Part shown: positions 1 through 27,013 of the stretch, in pieces
Layout of the letters: every line of letters starts with the position of its first letter
Position numbering within the stretch: the stretch's first letter is position 1
Origin: Siderastrea radians
Lineage: Eukaryota > Cnidaria > Anthozoa > Scleractinia > Rhizangiidae
Length of the DNA stretch: 64,000 bases
Assembly: GCA_964017195.1 (NCBI GenBank)
Contig: OZ024898.1
Location: 5,667,482-5,731,481 of the forward strand
Direction: 5' to 3'
Made by a program: the position numbers and the translations under genes
The notes under the pieces: generated by a model
The model's input: the letters and a program-made list of their open reading frames with translations, nothing else
What the model was told of the DNA's origin: nothing
Database searches by the model: none

Positions 1-700
1 GAATGCACTAAAAGAACTACTAATCCAAATATACGTGAATGGAAAAAAATATTATTAGGCTCAAAATGTTTCCAAGGGTTTCAAGGAAGGAGCTAGTATT
101 TTGGTAAACCAGTTAGAATGCAACCAGCCATGTTTGAAATTTGCCTGTGTAAGAAACGCAATAGATAAGACAAACAGTAGCGTAATATGAGTGAGTTGCT
201 GTCTGTCATGAAGGCTTGGTCAAAGTTATACGATGGGTAACGCAAATATTGACGCAAAATGTGCCACTTAAATAACACAATGGGTAACGCAAATACCAGC
301 ACGATATGTGTCACTTAAGGTTGATTTCCACTGTTGCGCAAATTTTACGTGCGTTCGGGCGTGAATTTAACTGGCTTTACGTGCGTAATTAAAATTAGAG
401 ACGATGTATGAACGGCTTACGTAAACGTAAAAAGTTGAAAACTTTCAACTTTTTGCGTTTACGTAGTGGCCTTTCTTTCCCTACTTGACTTGTAAGTAAT
501 TTACCGTGTAACACAAACCGTAACGCAACATGTGTCACTTAGTGTTTTCTTCCTTTCATGCAGCTTTGATGTAAGTTATTTGACGGGTAACGCAAACTGT
601 AACGCAACACGTGTCACTTACTGTTTGTTTCCCTTCGTGCAGCTTTGATGTAAGTAACTTAACAGGTAACGCAAACTGTAACGCAACATGTGTCACTTAC
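1..700. repeat. Intron of mind bomb gene with tandem repeats
   Basis: No coding exon was found. At about 419-465 there is a near-perfect palindrome centred in GTTGAAAACTTTCAAC with arms ending TACGTAAACG. From about 480 to 720 a unit of about 65-70 bp is repeated three times. It contains GTGTCACTTACTGTTTG and GCAGCTTTGATGTAAG, and the last copy runs into exon 11. Motifs of the type GGTAACGCAAA also recur further left (236-310). Confidence 0.7.
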
Positions 701-15427
<14,727 letters not shown>

Positions 15428-15802
15428 GTTTATGATTTTTACTCTCTCAAGGTCTAAATTTTAGGAATGAAAGCCGAACACTGAACATTTCAAGTCACCG
15501 CCATTTTTGAACGACACAAACACTGTAGCGCAAATAGATGAGATTGCGTGACAAGAGGTCCGGCTTCCGGGAAAATTCCCTTCGATGACGTAGTTGACGC
15601 TCAGGGTACCCATGGGAAAATAAAAGCATGCCACGTGCTCACAATCAAATACAGTCTCGTGCCCAGAGTCCTCTGGCTTTTTGACGAGAGATTATATGAT
15701 CTCAGAGGGCGAGAACTGGCAATTTTTAGTCCCATATTTTTTTTTGTTTTTCGTTTTTGATTTTAAATCTTAATGGGAGACGAGCTTTCAAGCACGCTCA
15801 GC

Positions 15803-16138
15803 TTCAACCTCCTCCCCAGGGCCTTCTCCTCGTTCAAAATGGCGGTCGGAGAAACCCCTGGCCAAGGCTGCTGAAATACTCCACGAATCGTGGAGTATTT
15901 TGTCACGTGACACATGATGAAATGGCTTTTTCGGACGTTGTTTCCAGTGTCTGACGGCCCTGTTTGTTTTCTGCAATCGGAAACCGTTGTTCAAACGAAA
16001 CGAAGACATTTCATCATGTTTGCGTGACGAAATTCTAAAGAACTTTTGGAGCCACTTCGGCAACCTTGGCCAGGGGTTTCTCCGAGCGCCATTTTGAACG
16101 AGGAGAAGGCCCTGGGGACGAGGTTGGCTCAGATTCTC
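15803..16138. mobile_element. Foldback (MITE-like) element upstream of mind bomb
   Basis: The left arm reads CCCAGGGCCTTCTCCTCG, TTCAAAATGGCGGTCGGAG, AAACCCCTGGCCAAGG; the right arm has the inverted complement ending GGCCCTGGGGACGAGGTTGG. Arms extend inward through GACACATGATGAAATGG / CATTTCATCATGT. It starts about 375 bp upstream of the mind bomb start codon. Confidence 0.8.
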
Positions 16139-16139
16139 A

Positions 16140-16996
16140 AGGCCGTTTTCGGCCCGGAATCCAAACGAGGAAAACAACAATGAGCCAGTGCTCATTTCGG
16201 TCAGCAGTTAATCTAACAACATTTATTTATCCATTATGTAATGGGCACAAAATTTCTTTCAAAGCAATGAAAATTTTTACTCTTTAAACGTTTAACATTA
16301 AAAACAAAAACTAAGCAAACTTCAGTTATGTGCCCCTCCCAAAAACAATAGACTACCTCAGAAGGTTGCTATTTCGAGTTGTGTTACTCGCATGAATATG
16401 TTGTAAAAAGTCAGAGCAAGTAGAAACCGATTCAGGATTAAAAAATAATAATAAGTTGCACATCAACATGAGATGATGGGATGTTGATGTTTTTGAGACA
16501 GGGTACAGGTACGTTGCAGATTGCTGCAGTTGCTTAAAAAACAGAAGCCGTAATTTACTCTCTTACTCTCGACTAAAGAGGCAATGGATTGGGGTGGGAA
16601 GGGAAAGGGGGGGTACCGAAAATTGAAGCTCGATATTACGAATTATACTGAAATTACTCTTCAAGGAAAATTATAAGTTCATTTTTTAGAAAATATCTGC
16701 GGAGAAAAGACCAAAAGGATAAGAAGTCTATGGATTCCAGGCCTATAATTCTCTTCACCTCCACAAGGCCAGTCGAAACTTTATCGTAGGCAGCTAAGAA
16801 TTCGGCTTTATGAGGCTAATTACTCAATTCTGTTATAGAGCAGTTTTCATTTGTGTGTCGAAAGTAATGTTGTGTTTGCTTTATATTTGCTTTACTGCGC
16901 TTTCTGATTGTTTAAAAAAGCTTGAATTACTTTCTCAACCAATTAGACCACTGAACCAAAACCAATCGTGACTTCCTCGTTCACGTTATCCGACGC
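16140..16996. other. Intergenic, nothing recognised
   Basis: AT-rich sequence with no coding region or repeat that I could support, up to the left edge of the first GPCR duplication block. Confidence 0.5.
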
Positions 16997-17619
16997 TTAA
17001 CGCTTATTACTTGTATTTGCTCCGATTTCTGATTGCTTCATTTTGGGTTTTTCTCCTGTTGTGATTGGTTGGAGTAATTACTTTGGTTTTGGTTTTACGA
17101 TGCTCTACTACAAAACTGCGATTTATACATCAAGAAAGGTACAATCCCTTCTTCACCCCCGCCACACCCAGGGTACTCGCGGGGTACCCTTGTTTGTTGA
17201 GGCAAGAAGGTATTCTTTAAGACTTTTTTCACTAAATCAGAAATTACAACTTATTTCCATAACCTTTAGAGTACTTTATTAAAATCTATACAGAAGAAAT
17301 AGACGTGCAGCGATACCTGTGATACAATATTTGCAGGACATTCTTTTTTAAACACTCGTATGGGTTGAGGTCAACTAGAGCAAAATACATTAACGAGCTA
17401 AATACATTAACACTTTCGTAAACAACAAATGCATTGAGAGATTGTTTTTAACCATTTGGCTTCTCTCGTCAGGTTTCACTAATATTTTTTACAAAGGAGG
17501 GGCAAAGTTCATGAAACAGGCTCAGTGCGATTCTTACCCTCGAGCTCACTGATTTGGTATTCGCGGTCTACAAAGAGAGAAAAACCTTCAAAACCCTTTC
17601 CATCATACACGAAACTTCT

Positions 17620-17965
17620 CACTTTTCAGTCTGTGAATCAAAATCTAACCTGGCCACTCAAATGAAAGCTACTGAGGAGTACTCTCACGAAGTGCTTTTT
17701 ATATGCTGTGCAAGGTGGTTCTAACTTCTGAGTCTGTGGATGAAATTCTAAAGTGTGACCATTCAAACGAAAGCTACTGAGCAGTACTTTCCTGTGGTGC
17801 TGTTTATTATGCTGTACAAGGTGGTTCTAACTTTTGAATCTGTGGATGGAATTCTTAAGTGTGACTATTCAAATGAAAGCTACCGAACAGCCTTTTAATG
17901 TGGTGCTGCTTATTGTGTTGTACAAGATTGATCTGTAACAGGTCGATTCTATTGATTGAGTATCT
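17620..17965. repeat. 107-bp tandem repeat array, 3' of GPCR copy A
   Basis: Three to four copies of the TGTGACCATTCAAACGAAAG / ACAAGGTGGTTCTAACTT unit also found at 0.94-1.3 kb. Shorter and more diverged in copy B. Confidence 0.8.
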
Positions 17966-18089
17966 GGATGAAATCCCAAGGTGTGGAGCAACACTTTCAT
18001 GTTGTTCTAGGTCTTCATCAATATCTTGTAAATAAACTTTGGCCTTGATTTTTTCACGAGCCCTGACGACAAGATATCAATTCAAAGAT

Positions 18090-20059
18090 TTAGGCCATCG
18101 AAATTGAAGGAGAATATTCTGTGCGCGTTTTCTGTGCGCTGCGTTCCTCCTTTGAGGGACTCCAGACTTTTCCTCGCAGGCAAAAAGATAGCCGTTTCCA
18201 CACGAGCCTTCTTAACTGTTTATCCACGCACGTATATACAACGGGATTCAACACAGCGTTGAGATAAGACAGCCATTTGGCTACGCTCGCACCGTCAGGA
18301 TCTACGGACTCGCAGAACTTGAAACAAACACTGACAAATATAAAGGGTGCCCAGCAGCATAAAAACGTTCCGATGACAACCGCAACCGTTTTGGCGGCTT
18401 TGAAATCGCGTTTGAATGCCTTGTAGGAGTGGTGGTTTATTGTGCTTGGCATGTAAATTTGTGCTCGTAAATGTCGCCTCGCCACGCGAAACATGCTCCC
18501 ATATGCTGTAATGATTATGAACAGCGGTAGAAGAAAACTTGCGCACATTACAAATAAGGCGTAACCTGGAGGAGAAAGAAACAGAATGAATGAATGAATG
18601 AATGAATGAATGAATGAATGAATGAATGAATGAATGAATGTTTTTGTTAAGATCGGTTCGTTCTCGTCAGTTTCGTCTGTTATATTTTGTTAGAATAATT
18701 AGGAGGTGAATCGTTGTTTCAATATTGGGCATAACACTGACCTCGTTCAGTGATGACTATTGGATTTGACGGGTGGTTACCGTACCTGTAATTGTTATGC
18801 CGATAGGAAAAAGGAAATAAAAAGTGAAATAGGCGTTTCATTTTCTCCGAAATGTCACCTCGAATGGCTCTAACAATTCATCAACCTTTTAATCCAGGCC
18901 ATGCGTGAAATTCTAAAATGTGATCATTCAAACAGTGTCTGGAAGGGGGGGGGGGAGGTCCTGATCCCGCATTCCCGCTCCTTTTTCACGAGAATCCCGC
19001 ATCCCGCACTTTTTTCATCGCTATCCCGAATTTCGTCTTTTCTTTCCCAAAAATACATTTAAAAAGACTAATTTCTGCAAAAGCTAATAAACTTAAGATG
19101 TAGATTGGCCCTTTTCATTGATATTTTGTGCTCGCCTGGTTGATTTGCTTTTGCCGCTATCACGTTTATTTGGGTCGTGACGATTTTCCAAATTTCCGAC
19201 AGACAGGCAACAAAATCCCGCATCCCGTGCCCAAATTTTGGCGAATCCCGCTTCCTTGGTAGCAGTCAAATCCCGAATCCCGTCAAGACATTTTTCGTTT
19301 TCCCGAATCCCGCACCGTATTTTGGTCAAATCCCGGATCCCGAGAATACCCTTCCAGACCCTGTTCAAATGGCAGCTTGAGTAATATATTCCTGTGTTAC
19401 TTTTAAATATTCTGTACAAGGTGGTTCTTTCTTTTATGGAGCTATACAAGTGCCGAACATTCAAATGAAAGCTCCTCGCTGGCCTATCCTGAAAGTTATA
19501 AGATGTAAGCCGTAAACGTACCTCCGTCGTACTTCGATTTCTTCCATGGTATTGATAGCAGCGCAACAGTCATTGAATACATCCATATTCCTGCAATGAT
19601 TTGCATCGCCCTTTTCGTTGTCATAAACGTCTCAAAGAAATATGGTCTGGTTACTGCGATGTAACGATCTATACTGATTGTTGTCAAACTTACAATCGAG
19701 GCTGTACCGCACAGAATGTCTACGTGACTCCAAATCTTCACAAACGCTTCTCCAAGTAGGTAAGCCGCTGACTTTCCGTCATACAGTAGAAAAATCAACC
19801 ACACTGGCATGCTGATTACGGTAATGAAGATGTCAGCGATGCAAAGGTTGATGATGAAGTAGCGTGTTATCCGCCTCGCTGAGTGCTGTTTGTAAACAGC
19901 CAAACAGACGAAGATGTTTGCTACCAACGCAGCAATGATGAGAAGACAAATCAGCGAGGCACTGATGAACGAAGCTGGTGTTCCAAGCAGAGTCGGTTCC
20001 CTGGACTCGGTCCCTGTGGTTAAAGACGAGTTGGAACTGTTGGTCATGGAGTCATCCAT
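18090..20059 (-). CDS. Aminergic-like class A GPCR, copy A (337 aa, two exons)
   Basis: Exon 1 20059-19522 encodes the N-terminus and TM1-TM4; exon 2 18565-18090 encodes TM5-TM7 and the tail. The phase-1 junction (GGAG|GT...AG|GTTAC) gives a continuous 337-residue protein. Class A marks: LCIAD in TM2, DILCGTASI in TM3 with the aspartate in the place that binds amines, SIDRYIAV (DRY), FLCCWAPF in TM6 and WLSYLNAVLNPVVY (NPxxY) in TM7. The N-terminus has several N-x-S/T sites. These residues suggest a biogenic-amine-type receptor, but the ligand is not predictable from sequence. A near-identical paralogue is 29 kb away. Basis: motifs seen; ligand class inferred. Confidence 0.9.
18584..18642. 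repeat. (GAAT)n microsatellite in GPCR copy A intron
   Basis: About 14 GAAT units just inside the intron next to the exon 2 acceptor; absent from copy B. Confidence 0.93.
18933..19363. mobile_element. 431-bp ATCCCG-rich insertion with terminal inverted repeats
   Basis: Starts CAGTGTCTGGAAGGG and ends CCCTTCCAGACCCTG (15-bp inverted repeats, one mismatch), flanked by TTCAAA on both sides (18927-18932 and 19364-19369). The interior is a loose array of AATCCCGCATCCCGC-type motifs. Copy B of the duplication lacks it. The CAG...G termini resemble hAT elements, but the target duplication seen is 6 bp, not the 8 bp usual for hAT. Confidence 0.8.
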
Positions 20060-20301
20060 TGTAGTTGGCTGCTCGTTACTGTGTGCTCGCTTGTCTTGAA
20101 TGTGTTGTGAGATGATTTTAAGTCACTGTCAACGTATTCCAATGATTGCCAACTGTTGCCAAAGATTGCGGCTATTGCTAACTTGCGATGATTGCTGCAG
20201 ATTTCAATTACTACCGGTAACTGTTGAATATTCCTAGTGATTATACCAATCCGCGACGATTGCCAATAAATGTGTTCCCTGCCAAGACAAAGTAAAAGTC
20301 G

Positions 20302-20310
20302 CTATATAAG
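20302..20310 (-). promoter_or_regulatory. Possible TATA box of GPCR copy A
   Basis: CTTATATAG on the minus strand about 245 bp upstream of the start codon; the same element is kept in copy B (49853-49860). No transcript start is known. Confidence 0.4.
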
Positions 20311-20339
20311 GGTGATACTCATCAGAACTCAGTAGTCAC

Positions 20340-21600
20340 ATAAATTCTTACAACGACTGCTTGGCACATGTGTCTTAGCGGTGCCGGAAACTACCTAACA
20401 TAACTGACATGCGTAATGTATGAACTTATAATAAGTATTCAAAAGACAAACTCGATAGTAAAACATCAGCAACGTTGTAAACTGATGCAGTTTTCTTCAA
20501 CAAATCAGGTGGCTGATCATAAAAGAAACAATTTAATTTCTTTTAGAAGAGTTCTCCCACGAAGTTCACCGTTTGCATGCCATGGCCTGCTGCCTTTTTG
20601 TTTAAAGTTTCGATTTCTGCTTCATGTTGGCGGTCGCTGTTGTTGTTGTTTTTCTGTGTGTTTGATTTTTTTCGTAATATTCTCCTGTGGCCACATGTAA
20701 TCGGATTCATTTTACTGAGCGTACTATCCACTCAGAAAACACAAACAGAAAGGACACCACTGAACGGACCAAATCTGATGAAACTGAAATTTTGAAGTAA
20801 AGAAAAAACAAAACGCGTTTCGATGAGAGACACACTACCATTCTCATCACCAACGCAGCTGTACCTGTTTGGTTTTTTCTCTTGTTTTTTTTTTTCGTAG
20901 AAATTACAGTCGACTGCTCTCCAAGCGTCAGCCTTGAGAAAGAACTGTAGGGCCAACAAAGGTAGGTTTCAATCAGAGTATTTTTAGTGAATGGGTCGAC
21001 GATTGAGACAGGAACCCATCCGGCAACCATGTGTAGAAATAACCGTTAGCAGAGTGTTTGCTGCAACTTGATTTTAGATTGCTGTTATAATTAAAATTGC
21101 CTAAAATGAACTCAATTAAAATTATCTAGAATCTTGATATATTTAAGGGCTCTTAAGCAATTTTTAATACACAAACAAACGTTTCAACGTTTAATCAAAG
21201 ATGCCGCCTCTGCAGCAATTATTTAATTTCTTTGACGTTTTCGGACGTGCGGTAAGATAAAACTGCTCACTAGACTTATAAAAGCACCATTATTTAGCTT
21301 TAAAATATCCTATGCTTTATACCACCGGCCGTTTTTGAAGCCATAACATCAGGATCGGAAGCTATCTTTAACAGAGACAAGTCCTCGACTTAAAGCTAAT
21401 AACACTAGGAAGCGCGCAAATCCGGTTCATCTATTACAGTCTAAACTCAAAAGAAGAGTTCTATTTTCAGAAATGGTAACCCATAACTTTAACTAACTTT
21501 AACTCACCTAACGCAGCAAGCTTTAAAAAGAAAAAAAGACAGTTGAAAAATACATTGACTCGTGCAGATATAATTTTTATTTTAATTTTTTTGCACATAG
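20340..21600. other. Upstream region of GPCR copy A, conserved in copy B
   Basis: Non-coding sequence that aligns throughout with 49880-51110. No coding exon seen. Confidence 0.6.
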
Positions 21601-21660
21601 GTCGAAAATCGTGAATTTAAGTGTCTGTTGGGTCAACCCCATAAAATGTTTCGTTTGTCA

Positions 21661-21661
<1 letters not shown>

Positions 21662-21724
<63 letters not shown>
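21662..21724. repeat. (CT)n microsatellite
   Basis: About 31 CT units directly beyond the right edge of duplication copy A. Confidence 0.97.
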
Positions 21725-21727
<3 letters not shown>

Positions 21728-22063
21728 AAAAAGAGTCGGTTGGTCAGTTAATAAAACAACACCAACTACAACTACAAAGGCCGAGAAAACAAAACATAGA
21801 AAAAGGAATAAATAAATCACTCCCAGCAAGCCATGATCAGTATATATACCCCGTGACCGGGAACGGGCCGCTATCACGCTAAAAGGTGTTCTAAGATGTC
21901 GCACCTTATAAAGGCCGATTCAGATGTCAAAGTCAATCTAAAGTTTGTTCAAAGCAGATGCATATAATGTCCGACAACAGGGAGAAGGCAATGGAATCAG
22001 AATCTTCTGTTGTTGTTGTTGTTGTTGTTTTGGTTTTGAAAAAGTTGGATCGTTGGAGCCCGG

Positions 22064-22492
22064 GGGGGGGGTACTCCCTACAGTGGGCTATACGGGGAGG
22101 CTCCGCCCGAAACTCAAAGGGCTGCCTTCTTTAAGCTCGCAGTATATTAAAGGGTAGGGAAAATTGCCATTTTAGTATACGAAAGGGTCACAAAATCAGC
22201 TGCAAAGTGAAAGAAATTGTGGCTAAAGCAAAGTGTATCAAAGGGTGCCACATCTTGGCAAAAATGACTACGCAACTGAATCAGAACGACTGAAAACCGG
22301 GGAAAAATGTGGCGATTGCAGGAAATTCTGTTGTTTTGCCTTAACCTTGTGGTATAAGAAAGGGGTGCAATTCTGCTCCAGGTATATGAAAGGGGTATCA
22401 TTTTGGTAAAAATTAGCATATTAAAGGGTGAGGGTTTGAACCTCCGAGCGGAGCCTTCCCGTATAAAACTTTATTGCCCCCCCTCCCCCCCC
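22064..22492. mobile_element. G-rich-ended MITE-like element
   Basis: Left end GGGGGGGGTACTCCCTA then CTATACGGGGAGGCTCCGC; right end GCGGAGCCTTCCCGTATAA then TTGCCCCCC, an imperfect inverted repeat. The interior has repeated AAAGGGT(G/C) motifs. No transposase. Confidence 0.65.
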
Positions 22493-23389
22493 CCGCCCCT
22501 CGGGCGTTCGAGCCGGAAACGAAACATATTTTGGGGATGGCCAGAGGCATACGGTATTCTTAAAAAAAGCCGTTATTTAATCTGCGATACTCAAGGACGT
22601 TGCTGGATGTAATTTACATTTCTTTGTTCAAGATCAGATTCAAGATAAGCAAAATTGATTACATTAAGGAATTAATTTGTTAAAGCATATGTTTGTAATT
22701 TTAAATCTCATTTACAACGATCGCAAAATTTTTTGTCACTGTTTATGAGAAAATTTACCCAAAAGTTAACCGAATCGGTTGTTAAGATTTAATTATGTTT
22801 TTCCATTTTTTTTCACAGTTTTAAATATTTCTGTCGAGATATACTAGACTTGAAAATTTAGTTGAGTCTAAGTGTTATTCTAAGCATTCTAAGCAAAGGC
22901 TTGATCTTATCAATAAGCAATCAGTGGGCTTTCACTTATCTTTCTTCGTCCAGTTAACTCCGGCCGGTTCACCGCTTCATAACGCTCGATGAAGATGTTC
23001 GTGTGCTTGTTAGATCTCTTATTGAAAGTCACGGAATGCTATTTCTCGTTTTGTCGTAGTCTTTATAATGCAGACTTAATCATAATTAGGTTTGGAAAGA
23101 AGAGTAGTCAGTGTTTACCAGGATACTAACCGTTGTAAAATAAACAAATATATGCAGCTAAATACTGAAAATTGATGAAGCCGTAGTCTAGTCAAGAAAG
23201 CCACATTATTTTGGTGTCCTCTCCAAGTGTCAGCCATCACCATACCAAGATCCAATTTTTACTATGAAAATACAGCATACTTATTTGAAAACCCCTTGGA
23301 TGCCAGTATACGGCAGATACATTATCGAGAACCCCTGGTCGACCCTGCATAATACAATCTTTTTCGGCGTATAATTGCACAAATAAAAA

Positions 23390-23760
23390 TATTTATGTCA
23401 TTAAAGATGTGTTTATTGTTCATCGTGGTGTAAGATAGGTAAGATGAACGTTTATTCGTTTGTCTCACGATGGAATCGCTTTGAGTTGTTGATCGCGACG
23501 TTTCGACTGCAATACTGCTAGTCTTCATCAGGCGATGAGGTCGATTGTTTACGTGTCGCTATTTGTAGCATGATGGTTCATTGCTATTGGTGCATTTCAA
23601 TCCTCATTATTATTCCGACTATTAGATGTTGTTCCCTCACAGGGCCGCTTTGTGGTTGGTCGGCTGTTATGCTTTCTGATCGTTGGTATCCAAGCTTCTG
23701 GAATTTCGATTCCACTATCTCTATTGATGTTGTTAGGATACGAGTTATTTTAGTCATGGC
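23390..23760 (-). mobile_element. Penelope-like retroelement terminal fragment (probable)
   Basis: Contains a hammerhead ribozyme motif on the minus strand (23492-23536), and its left part (23399-23505) recurs at 33110-33215. Penelope-like elements are known to carry minimal hammerheads in their terminal repeats; no reverse transcriptase is seen here, so this is at most a terminal remnant. Confidence 0.5.
23492..23536 (-). ncRNA. Hammerhead ribozyme motif (type I, short stem III)
   Basis: On the minus strand: stem I ATCGC, core CTGATGA, stem II GACT...AGTC with a loop containing GCA/TGC, core GAAA, stem III reduced to ACGT, cleavage triplet GTC, then stem I GCGAT, fully complementary. The lack of a stem III loop suggests that it would work as a dimer, as described for hammerheads of Penelope-like elements. 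Confidence 0.75.
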
Positions 23761-23956
23761 TCAGATAACGTAACCAATAAAACATAAATTATTTGTTATT
23801 TTGCTAGTTATGATAGCCTAATGATGAATCTTCCATCTGACTTGACGGAATTACAAATCTGTCGAAAGGTAGCATTTTCAACTAATAAGAAAGACAAGTT
23901 CGCAACAAAGTGGCAACTTGAGCAGTTGCGAATTAACCTTGAGAATATTCGTACCT

Positions 23957-24029
23957 AAAAGGGATTCGAACTTACTGACCTTTGCGATCTCGGCCGTGCA
24001 CAATGCTCTTGCACGTAACTACGAGGCCC
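23957..24029 (-). tRNA. Degenerate tRNA-like sequence (pseudogene)
   Basis: 73 nt with a B-box-like GTTCGAATCC and the GGGCCTCGTAG start shared with the 4.5-kb copies, including the upstream CTCCCA...GGCCTC context. The middle is disrupted, so it is not a working tRNA. Confidence 0.5.
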
Positions 24030-24039
24030 AAATGGGAGC

Positions 24040-26930
24040 TGATCAATTACGAGTATTATCACAAAACTAATTCACTTACCAATGTTGCGACTGGCCTGGC
24101 TCAGCTTAGCTTATCTTTAAACACCAGTAAACTTTTTTGGTTATGTGTCCGACTCAAGCCTCTTCCCAAATCAAAAAAGTCTGAAGTCATTCCAAATCAT
24201 TTTAAAACTCCGAGAACCTGGACTATATGACGTGTTACCCTAGTATATGACGTGTTGGACTGATTTGTTGACTCTCGTAATGGGTTCCTTACGCGATCTT
24301 ATCTCCGTCTACCTGTATGACATATATACATATCGAACCATTTTGATGCTATCCGCTCCTCCTATAATCAAGTCCGATCTTAAAATACATAGGTTATTTG
24401 ATACCGTATTGACCTGTCGCATTCTGATATAACGCTACTGGACTGATATGATGTGATATTGCACGGAAACCGCACTGAAGGTATTGACTTTTGTTGCTTG
24501 AAAAAAGGACAAAAAACGAACAAAGTTGAAAATATTCCTTTACTTTTCCTTTTGGAACAACTCACAGTACGACAGGAAAAATACCCCTTCATAGCTTACG
24601 CTACCATATATCATTACCCCAAGACTAAAAACACATATCGTGGTTCTAGGGTTGGCCCTCTCAGCAGGAAAAGGGGTTTATAATATCATTAACGGCCGGA
24701 TGACAGTATAAGCCAAAAGAAAGAACGCATAAACGTGAAACTTTTCCCGAACTTTTATAGAACTAGCCAAACATTCCAGGCAAGAAAATTAAATCACCAG
24801 CAAAATTCTGCTCGATAACTTTAACGGGATTCGTCGCGGTCCATGTTTTTAGAAAATCATTTTTGATGTATCAAGATAAACAATAAACTAAGATAAACAG
24901 ACAAGAATGAAAACAGACAAACAAATAAATGCTATAACTAGGAGAAGGGTGACTATTTGGCTTTCTACGTTGCGTGCATGGCTAAAGAGTTGAACTAACT
25001 CGAATATATCGTGATAAAAAACCATGTGGTCAGCGAAGAGAATTTGAAGAAAGAAGGACATTCGGCTCAGACAAGCGCTCTAAGCACGACACTGATCCTT
25101 TGGTGCGTATACATATCAAGTCTCTAAAAGGTCAAGGATGTCTCCCTTGTGTGCATACATATCAGAGCAGAACCATGGTAAGTCTTGAGGAAAACTTTCA
25201 ACGTTAATAACAGTTAACAAGGGTTAGGATTAGCAGTGGCGAGCGCAAGAAAAGAATGATATCCGTGACTGTCGTCACCTTGACTTTGCTAACTTAAAAT
25301 TGATTGAGAGCGAACATATGCATTTTTAATCTAAAAATTTACATGAGCAACACTGGATTTGATCACACCGAAAAACTTAACACTTAATTCTCTCTTCCGA
25401 GTAGCTTGGTAACTGAAAGAAGCGAAACACTTCAGGTTTCGCGTAGGTCTCCGCCCAAAAGTACGTATTTTGACTCATGTCCGATTCTGTGACCTTTGTG
25501 TGTTGCATGTGGAAATCCGCAATTCCTGCTAAGTTGACTGATGATCCTTCATGTCCGATTCTGTGACTTTTGGATTGACTCAGCCCATAAATTACGTTAT
25601 ATCCGGTCACATCTTCATGGGTACATTTAGTTCCTGTCCTTTTAGAAGTTGAAGGGGAAGTCTTCACTAGTCGTATTCTATCCATAATTGGACAAAAGCC
25701 GGTTTAGTTCAGTTTTTTTTTAGCTCAGCAACAGAGAGGCCCAAGACAGTCAAAAGGAACGCAACTTGCGCAATAACAGTAAAGATATAGCTTTAATTTT
25801 GCAATAAGAAGATTATCCTCTCTTGTCGAAAGTGGCCTAATCTTCTGTGTCATTTCACACCTTGGAATTCCGTGGTGTGAGAAACCTGTTTTCTACACTG
25901 GCTTTCCAAATTTAGAAGAGGCTGACTGAACTTTTGGAATAACAGGCTAGGCAATTTTACATGAAAGACTGTTTACTTTCCTCAAAGTTAACCAATTAAC
26001 GAGCGATAAAAATAATCCCTAACAAGGCGTCAAGAGCAAGTGGGATTACCGATGACAAATCGACATAAACTATACTGCCATTCGATGCCTCTACTCTAGT
26101 GTTTATTTTGAAGGAATAGTTGCTAGGTAACATTTTCGCCTCCAGGAAGAAAGCACTTAGAAGTTAAACAGGGCGGTGGCAGTTTGGTGAAAATTGATAG
26201 AAACCGAGAGAGCACGTTAGGGCTTGCAGTTCCGACCGAGACGTACTTGACTTTTTAGAGACTTGGCACATGGTAAAAATTAAACAACCTGAAAGCTTAA
26301 TAAGCAGGTGTTTGTGGTTTGAAAACAAGCCTAGGAGAGCCAAGTATAGACTACTTTTAATTAAATGCCTCAGAATACTCCTGAAATGTCATGATTGTGT
26401 TGCTGATAAGTCAATGAATAGCTTACGAAAGATTTCAAAATTTAATTAAGTAAAATCTAGCGATCCAGTCAAGCTTTATGGAAGAGCTATGTAACTCATC
26501 GAGACCGGCGTTCTATCACTCCTGTTTTTGTTGCATGAACAGACTAGGAACCCGGCTACCTTCCCCCCTAAGCCCACTATGAAGACTTCCTCGTACCCAC
26601 CCATTATAATAAGGTAAGAGTAAGGGTAAAGTTCTACTAGAAAATAAAACGTTCGGTCTACTCTGTGCAATTGTTAATTAAGCTAGCCCAAGAATTGAGG
26701 CTGCTTTTAAACTTTCATTACATCGAGGCTCAAATTGACATTCCAACAATGGGGCCTATTGTAGGAGTATAAATTGCAATTCTGATGCGCTACGCAATCT
26801 TAGAGTGCAATCCTCAATCTTGGATGAGTGTAATACCGGGGTAAAATAATTAGTTGAAACGGCCGAAATTTTTAAAAAAGGAATCAACTTGATACGTTTC
26901 TGGCGCCACTTAGTAGAACACCGTCTTGGA
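24040..26930. other. Intergenic, no gene recognised
   Basis: AT-rich, with scattered short open frames that show no family resemblance. Sequence at 25350-25690 is similar to 40090-40250 in the same orientation, so at least this part is a dispersed repeat. Confidence 0.5.
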
Positions 26931-26937
26931 GCATGAC

Positions 26938-26944
26938 GAGCTTT

Positions 26945-26975
<31 letters not shown>

Positions 26976-27013
26976 TTATTATTATTATTATCATCATTGT
27001 TATTATTATTATT
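26938..27013. repeat. (CTT)n/(ATT)n compound microsatellite
   Basis: About 10 CTT units followed by ATT units. Confidence 0.95.

Larger units (their letters stand above)
16997..21637. repeat. Segmental duplication, copy A (GPCR block)
   Basis: This block matches 47070-51140 in the same orientation, from TTAACGCTTATTACTT at the left to AAGTGTCTGTTGGGTCAACC at the right. It includes the whole GPCR gene, its intron and about 1.5 kb of upstream sequence. Copy A differs by several insertions: a 431-bp element and a (GAAT)n repeat in the intron, and a longer 107-bp repeat array on the 3' side. Confidence 0.92.

Noticed and set aside
15788..16195. 135-residue minus ORF upstream of mind bomb
   Set aside because: Both arms of the foldback element give the same peptide in opposite orientation; no coding support.
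25377..25685. 102-residue minus ORF
   Set aside because: Related sequence at 40.1 kb is not open in the same way; treated as a dispersed repeat.
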